Shown in pieces: positions 46,101 through 58,100 of a stretch of 64,000 nucleotides of DNA. Both the position numbers and the translations under genes were made by a program. A model generated the notes under the pieces. It searched no databases. It was not told where the DNA came from and was given only the letters and a program-made list of their open reading frames with translations. Location: contig OX578286.1 in the NCBI GenBank assembly GCA_951217055.1, forward strand, positions 8,658,033 to 8,722,032, given 5' to 3'. Origin of the DNA: Gerris lacustris. Taxonomy: Eukaryota; Arthropoda; Insecta; Hemiptera; Gerridae. Each line of letters begins with the position of its first letter. Position 1 is the stretch's first letter.

Positions 46101-49100
46101 CATTAACCATTTTATTAAGTGTTGGTATTGTTACTATACGTCAAAAAAATTTTAAGTTGTAAATTTTAGTTCTGATAATTAAAAAATTCTACAATTTCTT
46201 ATGTCAAGAAATAGGATATTATCTCTAAAAATAACTTAAGTTGTTAAAATGTGACTTATGTTTAAAGTAACTCCACTGCTCATTTTTAAAGATAAAATTT
46301 GTTAAGATTGATATGATCAATAAGATAAAAGTATCTTACAACTTTATATTATCTGTATATAGTAACTCCACTGCTCATTTTTAAAGATAAAATTTGTTAA
46401 GATTGATTTTTTAAGTAATAAGATAAAAATATCTTAAAACTTAACCTCAGTGTATAGTAACTCCCTGCTCATTTTTAAAGATTAAAACTTGTTGAGTTGG
46501 ATATGAAGAATAAGATATAAATATCTTACTTCTTAACATAAGTAACTCCACTGCTCATTTTTAAAAATAATTTGTTGAGGTTGATGTTAACAATAAGATA
46601 GAAGTATCTTACTTTTTGACATCAGTCTAGAGTAATTCTTCTGTCATTTATTAGAGAACTTCTTTGGTTCAATTGTTTATCTTTTTATAAAATAGAATTT
46701 TTGTATGATGATAAATTCATTTTTTAGCACACGTTGGACTTATGATATATGTTCATGATTCTAATATTAAATCTGATGTTTTTAACTTTATTTTTTATAT
46801 ATTAGTCTTTTTATCACATGTTTTTAAAAGGAATAATTCTTTTCTGTTCTCAGAATGATTTGGATGATCCGGAAAGAGGAATGATCTTCGTATGTTCTGC
46901 TACACATAAGACTAAATCTATGTTCTTCTTTTTGGTACAAACGGAACAAGGTGATATATTCAAAGTAACACTTGAAACCGATGAAGATATGGTGACTGAA
47001 ATTAAACTTAAATATTTTGATACTGTACCTGTCGCTTCTGCCATGTGTGTACTTAAAACTGGGTTTCTGTTCGTCGCTTCTGAATTTGGCAACCAGTAAG
47101 TTAAGACTTTTTTGAAACCTCTTATGTTAATCTTGTATTGTTCTTTAGATTCAAAAGTGTAGTGTAGCTAAAAAGGTGGGTTCTATGATTTTGTACGCGC
47201 TGACATAAAACATTTCTCTGGTTAGCAAATCAAAGAAATGAGCCAAGAGAAAACTAACAAACTAAGATACAAGGGAACAGAAAAAAGGCAAACAAACAAG
47301 CTAACAAACACATTATCAAAGAAACAAGCTCTAACAGAACAACATTCAAACTAAAAGACATGAGAACAAGCAAAAAGTAAAACATGCAAGCAAAGAAATC
47401 AACTGAAGAAGTTAAACAAGCTAAAACTAAAAAAAGAAACTAGTAAACAGAAAAACACTGGGACAAAGAAACTACAGAAATATTGTAATACGAAAGACTT
47501 TAAATATATTAGGGTTTTAGTGTTAATATACAATTTCAATTATATTAGAATTTCTTTTACATCGGGTCTTCAGGGATGAAAAAGGTTGAAAATAATAGTA
47601 CATTACGGGTCGAGTGCGGAAAGCCCTCGCTGTCGCTCGGGTGCAAACTCCACACTCGCATGCAAAATGCCGTTTTCGCACGAGTTGCGTACCGTACTTT
47701 ATCTACGATTGTTAGATTTAAATAATAAATACAGAAACAAATAAACTTGCTGTATGTAAGTTCGTATCTCTCTCTTGATAAAGATGGCATTAATTCATTA
47801 GTTGTATTTTTTGGCGAATTAATTATTTCTGGAGGAGTATTATTCTCCACATTTTCGTCAAAGTCACTTGATTCACTCACTGTTTTTCACTAAAAACTCG
47901 ATATAAACAGTTACTTTAATAAAAGAACACCAAATTAGTTTTGTTAAATGTAAACAAACTCACTAATCGTGCGGAAAGCTGAAGAATTCCTCTTCTTTAC
48001 CGCACTAGCGTGGTAAAGAAGAGGAATTATTCAGAACTATGATACGCGCATGTGCAATGAATACAAGTACGTAAATAATCACTTTCTACGCATCTAAACA
48101 AAGATATAATGTTTATATTTTGTATCAATCGTAGATAAAAATATTTATTCCATTTACTAAATATTTTTGGCTATATTTCATCCATACCTGGGCATCTTCA
48201 GGCCTTGAATGTAACTAAAAAGTTAAATTTTTCTGGTTTGGTTTAGAGATAGAAATAATCTACTTTTTGAGTAACATTCCTATAGTATAGTTAAAGAGTT
48301 ACTCCATCTCCAAACCAAACCAGAATAATGTAATTTTTTAGTTACATTTAAGGCCTGAAGATGCCCAGGTATGGGTGAAATATAGCCAAAAATATTTATT
48401 AAATGGATTAAATATTTTTATTTTCATCCCTGAAGACCCGAAGTAAAAGAAATTCAAATATAATATTAAGGGATCAACCGAAGAAAATTGACAATTTCAA
48501 TTATTATTTTGGTTATTATATACCCAATGATTCCACACTGGTCGATTTGTGTCAATCAGTTCGTTCCGGTGACACTAACTGGGTTAAAATAATATCAAGT
48601 GGACAAAAGCGGTTGTGAAACCTTATTTCATTAGCTGTGAAAACCATCTTGTACATTCCTTAAATAATTTTAATTAGTTTTAATTTTTACTTAAATGTGG
48701 TAACTTAAATTAAGGGGAAAAGGCAAGATAAAAATACACCCTATTTCAGTGATTTTGTTAATACAACACTTTTAATAGTTGCAAAGGAATATAAGCAGGT
48801 TACTCAGGTAGAGTTGTTTAGCAAGGAGAGCAACTACCCGTATTAACCTGCAACCACGTTCTTTAGAGTAAAGTTCCTGCAACTAGAGTAGATTAACTAT
48901 CTGCCGCTACCTGTGTTTATCAGCCCTTAGATACATTGGTTTAGATAGCACTAGTGTCATGTAGGAAGGTGTATGTATTTACTATAAAATACCCTAATCT
49001 TAAGAATTTATTGATAATTATTTCAATTTTTATTTTTATTTTAATAGTAATTTTATTTGTTCTCTTATCTGTTTATAGTTACCTGTACCAAATAGCACAT

Positions 49101-52100
49101 CTTGGTGATGATGATGATGAACCAGAATTCTCAAGTGCTATGCCTCTAGAAGAAGGAGACACTTTCTTTTTCGCTCCTCGACCACTGAGGAATTTAGTAC
49201 TTGTGGATGAAATGGACTCTTTATCACCTATCATGGATTGCCATGTCGCTGATTTAGGTGAGGATTTTTATCACATTTAAATATTTGTCTTTTTTTGGAT
49301 GGGGTTATTACAAAATTAAGGGTATTGTGGGTACTTTAATCATGATTATTAAACAGGGTGTCCAGCAGCCTTGAATTCCTTGAACTCCTGGAATTATGCT
49401 TGAATTTTTAGGGTGCTTGAAAAAACCTTGAAATATGCTTGAATTTTGAAAAAAATAACAGAAATACTTCAAATATGCTTGAATTTTTAAATAATCAGAA
49501 ATTTTAAAGACCCTAGGTTGTCTAGAAGTACCAATACATTTTGAATTTTTTATTATCCGAACCACCCTAAACAACATTAGTTCGGATAATCGATGCGCTA
49601 CTGTATATTGTATATCACTTCTCTCTGGGGTACTACTGCTGTAATTAGGTTGAATTAATACTATTAATATTGTAGTAGGCTGGAGGGTTTATTTGGAATG
49701 AAAGTCCTTCGAGTAATATTTATTTTTATTTCATCAGAGCTTAGTGATCACTGAAGAAGCTCAGGTTCCCATGGTGAAAGCTTTGATGAGATAAAAATAT
49801 ATAGTTGAAGGACTTTCATTCCAAATAAACCCTTTAGCCTACTACAATATTCTAAAGTCCAAAAAATAAGATATCTTCTATTATAAAAGTAATTTATATT
49901 ATTTTGCTGAACTCATACTATTTTTATCGTATTTTTTTTCTATAATTCTAAGAAATTGTGAATAAATTACTATTTTAATAACTAATGTTAATAAACCCAG
50001 CCTTGAATTTTATAAAATTGAACCTTGAAAACCTTTAAATATGCTTGAATTTTACATTTTAATATTGCTGGACACCCTGTTAAAGTTGCTACACTCATAC
50101 TCATAATTAAGGAGGTCTACCAACCTCCACAAAAAATAAACACCATAATTATTTATTTTATTTTTTTATAATTATAATAATTAATATTTAGATTATATCG
50201 GATTGCCATATGCCTAATTAATTAAGAGATTTATTGTTAGTAATTTTGCCCCAAATTATTCCGCCACGCCGGGTAATTTATATTAATTAATTATCAGCGG
50301 TGCCAATATTATGGGGTAAATTAAGAAACTGTATTAGGAAGCAGGATTGTCTTTATTTAATAGATTTTACCTGTGCCGAAAATATAGTGACAAATATTCT
50401 ATACTATTACAGTACTCATTTATTTTATATATTTATTACAGTACAGGATATATGTATAAGTATTTTGTGTTCATATTTTTGTGTTCAATTATTTTTTTTG
50501 ATAAAAAAGTATTAAATGATTTATTTTCTTAATCAAAAAAGTTCTTTCTACAATTAAGACGTGTTGAAATGTGAGGTGTGTTTCATGTAAACACGTATGT
50601 AACACTTCTTACTTATGTAAACACTTTCATACTCTTTGTTATAAAAGATTGGTATAAGTTCTTTACAAAAGTATAAAACCCTTTTAGACGCCTTTATTGA
50701 ACTTTAAGATTTATTGTTTATTTTCCCCAAATTATTCCGCCACGCCGGATAATTTTTATTAATTAATTATCAGCGGTGCCAATATTATGGGGTAAATCAA
50801 AGAACTGTATTAGGAAGCAGGCTTTTCTTTATATAATAGATTGTACCTGTGCCGAAAATATAGTGACAAATGTTTTATACTTTTTAATATTTACCTTTGA
50901 GCAAAAAGCAACTAATGCCAATTTTTGGCAGATCAATAAGTTCATCGATATATGATTTATCTTTATCTTAAAAACTGAAAAACTTTAGTTAGAACTAAGT
51001 GGGCCTGAACTAGTTAAGACATTTTAATTTTTGTCTGAGTACTCTTTGATCAGTTTTTCCACTTGGTTTTTTGCTTGTTTCTTATTTTTTTTTAAAAAAA
51101 TAGTATTTCAGGTAATTTATTATTTAAATTATACCCACAAAGCCACATTATCATGTGTTTAATACTTGACAATGTCAAAACAGGTGGGTTATATAAAATT
51201 ACTATGAGAGTTATTATAAATAAATTTTAGGTGTAGTTTAAAATTTGATTTTAACTGCCCTTTATTAACTTAATAGTTATACTTCCCCTTGCCCTGTGGT
51301 TATGGAGACCCTTGTAGAGGTCTTGGCTTCCTTTCCTTAATTCCTCTCCCTTCATCTTTATTTTAAGCTTTTTAAACACTAATTCTTCTCTTCCAAGCAT
51401 TTTTAACACATTTTATTTGACACCTATTCCACACCGCCTAAGTAGCATATTTAAGATACCAATTCTAAACCTCCCTAGCTTCATAGGTACTCTTCTTTAC
51501 TATATTTCCTAAGGTAAAAATCAGTATCTTCAATTGTGGGCACTTTAAAGGTATTATAATATTCATTGGTTTGTTCTAACATTATTTATCACTTCAAATA
51601 CAAAAGCAGAAGTAATACTGATTACTTAGACTAACATCTCAGTTATTATTATTATAGAATTAAAATTAAAGGCACTTAAGGTGTTAAATTATTTCTGAAA
51701 TAGGAATAAAGGTAGCAATACTCAAACAGGAAATCCTGGAGGTAAGGACTGAGTCCTTGACCTGGAGTCACTTTGCGTTTGTTGAGGGGGCCTTAAGACC
51801 ATCTATGGACTGCAGTAATAGTTCATTACGCGTAGAGTGCGGAAAGTAGCATTTTGCATGCGAGTGTGGAGTTTGCACCCAAGCGATAGCGAGGGTGGTA
51901 AAACCACACTAGCAATGCAAAATGCCGTTTTCGCACGAGTTGCGTACTGTACTTTATCTACGATTGTTAGATTTAAATAATAAATACAGAAAAAAAAATA
52001 AACTTCCTGTATACAAGTTCGTATTTCTCTTTTGATAAAGATAACATTAATTCATTAGTTGTATTTTGTGCCAAATTATTTCGGGAGGCGTATTATTCTC

Positions 52101-55100
52101 CTCATATTCGTCATAATCATTTAAATCACTCACTTTCACAAAAAAAACTCGATATATAAGTTACTTTTATTAAACAAACAGCAAATTAGTCTTGTTAAAT
52201 GTAAACAAACTCTAATCGTGCGTAAAGCTAAAGAATTCCTCTTCTTTACCGCGCTAGCGTGGTAAAGAAGAGGAATTCTTCAGAACTATGAGACGCACGT
52301 GCGCATTGAATACAAGTACGTAAAGAATCACCTCCTACTCATCTAAATAGAGATATAATGTTTACATTTCGTATCAATCGTAGATAAAATAGTTTTTATA
52401 TCAGGCCGGAACTACCCAGTTAGATAAGGCGTGTATTGTGCTGACGATAGTCTGCCTCGTGGATTTTTGAAGTTTGTTTTTGATAAAGGTTCGGTAGAGG
52501 AAATCCTGGAAGATTTTTCCTTAAGGATTTCCTGTACATATATGGCTACCTTAAAATTACTTCAAAATCAAAATTTTGAGTTTTTACTTTTTAACTTAGG
52601 GAGCGGTTATACATCTATCCAAATTTAACTTAACAGAGAATAAAGAAAATATTAATTTAAAGCTACTTTATTGTACAAAGAAGGGTTTTAACCATTCACT
52701 GTCATCACCAGTGTCAAAGAGATAAGTAGTAATGTAATATCTGACTAAAATCAGATTTAAACCTTCCAAATTCCGTACTGACACTTTCTCAATTTTTTTA
52801 CTTATCTCTTAATGACACTGAAGATAATTCATTAGATATTTAGTAGTTTAAAGGCAATTTTGCTTAATTATGTTTATTTTAGTTAAATAAGTTAAATATA
52901 CCTTTCCTCAGTAACCACTGCTCGTATGTAATTCAACTTAGATCAGTGACAGTATTATTACTTCCTTAATATTATTAACTATCCTAGAAAATAATCAATT
53001 TTAAGCCTCTAATTCTGTCCTGTTGATTACTTTTATAGCATCCTTTTATGACATGCTGGTAGAAGTTATCAGTACTTCTATTGGTCTACTAAGGAAGTGC
53101 TAAATTAAAAGTGGTCTATAACTACTGATTGTGGTCTTGTACACATTCGGCTTTAGAGATTCACTACATGTATTTATTTTTAGGGTTTTGTAGATTCTTC
53201 TCAAAACCCTTATGCCGAGGGTGATGTGTCCGTCTGTCCGTCGCTCTTTGGCTCATAGGGCCCGAACCGTTTAAGCTATAGAGCTGAAATTTGAAATACT
53301 GGTGTAACTTTTTGACCCAACCACAGGAAAAATATACAGAAGTTCAAAATTAAATGTGCGCATGCGCAATTCGCAAAAATGTTGTAAACTCAAAATTTTT
53401 TTTTTTTAATTTTCGAGTGGGGTATCAAATGAAAGCTGCTGAAGTGTAGGATGCAAATATATATATGCTTTTGTAAATTTTGCATTCCTTATTGGGTAAA
53501 AAAATCAAAATATACCCAAAAAAAAATTCCCCCCCCCCCCCCAACCACTATACTTCCGCTGGTCCTAAAATTTTGAAATAATTCATGCTAATGCCTTATT
53601 GTGGGGCGATGAAAATTCCGGGAGTTCATCACAAATTTTAAAAAATTGCCAATTTTTGGCGCGAAAATTTGAAGTGCGCCAAAAATTTTATTTTTTTTAA
53701 ATTTTGAGTAGGGTATCAAATGAAAGCTGCTGAAGAGTAGGACGCAAAGATATATATACATTTTTAAATTTTGCATCCCTTATTGGGTAAAAAAATCAAA
53801 ATATGCCCAAAAAAAATTTCCCCCCCCCCAACCACTATACTTCGGCTGGTCCTAAAATTTCGAAATAATTCATGCTAATGCCTTATTGTGGGGCGATGAA
53901 AATTCCGGGAGTTCATCCCAAATTTTAAAAAATTGCCAATTTGGGGCATGAAAATTTGAAGTGCGCCAAATATGTTATTTTTTTAAAATTTTGAGTTGGG
54001 TATCATATGAAAGCTGGTGGAGAGTAGGATTCAAATATATATTTGCTTTTTTAAATTTTTCATTCTTTATTAATTTTATAAGTCAAAATATACCCCAAAA
54101 ATTTCCCCCCTCCCCAACCACTATATAACGGGTGGTCCTAAAATTTCGAAATAATTCATGGTTATACCTTATGGGGAAGCGATGGAAATGGTCTGAAAAA
54201 ATGAATTTTTCTAGTCGTTATTACCGATGAAAAACATTGTGACCCCCCGGGGGATCGAACCCGGACCCTTGAGATCGAAGAATAAAATCATAATTACATA
54301 ACGGGCATGCTTAATGTTCTACAAAACCCTAAAAAGTACTTGGACGCAAGTACTTCCCTGTGATTTTTATTAATTATTATACAAATAGTTTCCACAATAT
54401 ACATATCCGATTAGCATTCATTATTCCATAGCCATATTTTAATCATATTATTAGTTATATTTAAGTAGTTTTTTATTTTAGGTGTGAGGTTTTCAGTGTA
54501 TAACAAATAAATAAGAACGGGTTTTACCCAAATTAATAATTGCTCCATTGACCATTCCCAGTTTATAAACGACGTCCACATTTATTTTACCCGAATATTT
54601 TCAAAAAATCTTTTAAGAAAATAATAATCCCGAAATTCTATTAGTAATTTTATTTGTATTTCTGCTCTATTACCTATACAGTGTGTCCATGGTTTGAGTG
54701 CAAGTGGGGTGTAAATGATAAAAAAAAGTTAAAATTTGAGCTTCTGGGCATCTTCTCCTGCTAAATCTTAAAATTAAGATGTTAAAAAAATTAGTTCATT
54801 AATTGCAGAGTGTTACGTTGAATTTTCAAAAAAAAGACTCCATGTATATTACAGTAGAACCTCGCTTACACGACCCTCAATAACACGACAACCTCAATTA
54901 CAAGTGCAATTTTCAAATCCCCTTGAGATTGCCATAACACATTATGTTAAATTAACCTCTATAACACGACTATTATTATCCAAACAACCTCTATAACACG
55001 GATTTTTTTCTAATTCACAACGTAACTCAGAACCTCTATAACAAGTCGTTTTGAGAAGTCAACCTCTACAACGTGACTATACAGGAATGGGTCGACCTTG

Positions 55101-58100
55101 AACAAGTCTAGACTTTAAACCACCCCCGCCCTCGAACTTCGATAACACGACTGATAGTCAAATTATTAACCTTGATTATATGACCCTCAAGACAAAGAGC
55201 ACCTCGATAACAAGACTGTTTCCCTAATCCCCTTGAGACACTTCCTATCGAGGTTCTACTGTAATAATATCCATTCTTACCAATACAACATTTAGCCTCA
55301 TTTAATTTGTTTTTCTTTTTTCAGCTAATGAAGATACTCCGCAGTTATACATGGTTAGTGGTCGAGGACCTCGAAGTACCTTAAGGGTACTCCGTCATGG
55401 TCTTGAAGTATCCGAGATGGCTGTATCAGAACTACCTTCTAGTCCTAACGCTGTATGGACTGTCAAAAAGAGAGCTGATGGTTAGTATTTTATCTCCCGA
55501 ATTTTGAGAAAAACATTAGTTGTCTTCATTTTGGTGTTATCAAATACAGTGGTTTAGATTTATAATAGAGAAAAAGTAAAATTTTCTTATTAAATATATC
55601 TAGGACAGAATGTGGATTGATAATTCCTAGTGTTAATAATCCTTATTTGCTATTTTTTTTATAATTAAAAACATACTTATGATTTTTTCTCCCCATAATT
55701 CAAGCTACAATAGCAATTGTCTAAATACAGTTCCATTTTTGTTAGCAGTAAAATTACTTTTTTAATTTAACGGTTTGCCAAATTTTGACCTCTTTTATAA
55801 TAATCTTAACTAAATATTGCAATTACTATTAATAATTGTGATGCAACAACCTTTTACATAGAGTTTGACTAGTATATTTGTAATGAATGATAAAATAGTG
55901 GTTGTTTTATCATCACATCAGCTTTATAAACTGTATAATTATATTACATTACTGTATTTATTTCACAATGAAGACATCTATTTACTTTCAATATTTGTGT
56001 TTTTTATATATTTATATTATATATTAACTTTTCTTTTGTCCTATTTTAAATGTTAATCCTGGTAATATTAAATATTTTCATTTTATAATAATTATTTTTT
56101 TGTTAATTTATATAATTTTATCTATCTATCTCTATAATTGGATATATATTAGTAGTAGTTAAATTCAACTGCTGTAAATTATTATTATTATTTTCAGTCT
56201 TAAATGTTCAATATTCTTCTACTTTTTGAGTTGTGCCAAACTTCATTAAAAAAAACTGTTTTAAAATGTAAAAAAATATTAAGTTCAAAAATTTCTTCTG
56301 ATACTTTTTAATTAATTAAATTTTTTTTTATTAGGAATTATCCCCTCTCATATATTTCACTATTGTTATTTAATTATCTTTTTCATTACGTATAATTTTT
56401 TATTTTTTTTATTACAAATATTGCATGTTTTAATTTATTGCGAATACTTTGTACTTAATATTAGTATTTGCTTTTAAAACTGTGCAAAAATTAAATTCAC
56501 TTTGTCGCCTCGATCGCGCATCCAAGTGCAACACCGAGTGAATCAAAGATGGAACAAATTGTTTAAAATTTAAATTTAAATTATTTATTTTAACAAGTTC
56601 GAGTAATTATTATTATTATTATTTTTTTCTAACTAACATAGTGCATTAAGTAAAATTGAGTGTAAAATAAGGATTGGACAAAAGTTGTAGATTTATCGAA
56701 ATGTCAGAAAAATGTTTTTTCCTTCTTTAAAGTATACTCAACAAGACTCATTTTTGTTTTATACCTTTAAAAAGGAGATAAGTCTTTCTGATACATAAGT
56801 AAATCCACAACTTGTGTTTATACTTTTGACTGTTCTCCGCCATCCTCAATATCTGTTTAATTCACAGTCCATATCCACACAGTTTTAATTTTGACTGATT
56901 TTCACTATCCTCAATTTCTATTTAATTCACAGTCTGTATCCACACAGTTTTAATTTTGACTGATTTTCACTATCCTCAATTTCTATTTAATTCACAGTCC
57001 ATATCCACACAGTTTTAATTTTGACTGATTTTCACTATCCTCAATTTCTATTTAATTCACAGTCCGCATCACACAGTTTTAATTTTGACTGATTTTCACT
57101 ATCCTCAATTTCTATTTAATTCACTGTCCGTATCCACACAGTTTTAATTTTACTGATTTTCACTATCCTCAATATGTATTTAATTCACAGTCTGTATCCA
57201 CACAGTTTTAATTTTGACTGATTTTCACTATCCTCAATTTCTATTTAATTCACAGTCCGTATCCACACAGTTTTAATTTTACTGATTTTCACTATCCTCA
57301 ATATCTATTTAATTTACAGTCTGTATCCACACAGTTTTAATTTTGACTGATTTTTACTATCCTCAATTTCTATTTAATTCACAGTCCATATCCACATAGT
57401 TTTTACTTTCGACTGATCTTTACTCTTTGCTCTTTACTTTTTGACTGATCGTCGCTATCCTCAATTTCTATTTAATTCACAGTCCATACCCACATAGTTT
57501 TACTTTTGACTGCTCTTCACTATCCTCAATTTCTATTTAATTCACAGTCCATACCCACATAGTTTTTAATTTTGACCGATCTTTACTATCCTCAATTTCT
57601 ATTTAATTCACAGTCCATACCCACATAGTTTTACTTTTGACTGATCGTCGCTATCCTCAATTTCTATTTAATTCACAGTCCATATCCACACAGTTTTACT
57701 TTTGACTGCTCTTCACTATCCTCAATTTCTATTTAATTAATTCATTTCTCAACTTCATCAATTATTGTTAGAAGATTTTCTGGTTAACTTTTATATCTTT
57801 CTCCCTAGCTATTTAATAATATTATAAATATAGACATAAATTTCCATTAATTTTAGCTTTTACAGTTTAAGTAATTTTATTTTATTTTTTTTCCTTCTTA
57901 TTAATGTTCTTGCTTTATTTTATCCCCCATTGTTTACAATTTTATTATTATTTAGTACAAATTTTTATATTAAAAAAAAAAAAAATAATAACTTATATTC
58001 CTACTTCATTTAGACTATCTTGCGACCTGATTATTATTATTATTATTGTGTTCTTTATTTTCCATATACTAATACAACTGGTGTTCATTTACCAATATTG

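Noticed and set aside
47557..47880. Minus-strand 107-codon open frame ([13 protein letters not shown] start)
   Set aside because: It lies in a repeat whose second copy (51826-52390) breaks the frame, and no known protein is recognised. It may be a transposon-derived exon, but I cannot support it.
48954..49078. N-terminal hydrophobic segment in front of the exon 8 frame
   Set aside because: The open frame runs back from exon 8 into the intron; the acceptor TTTATAG at 49078 and the SF3B3 alignment show that the hydrophobic part is intron.
54235..54310. Minus-strand tRNA because of GGGTTCGATCCC
   Set aside because: The B box is good, but no matching acceptor, D arm or anticodon stem can be formed; probably repeat-borne.
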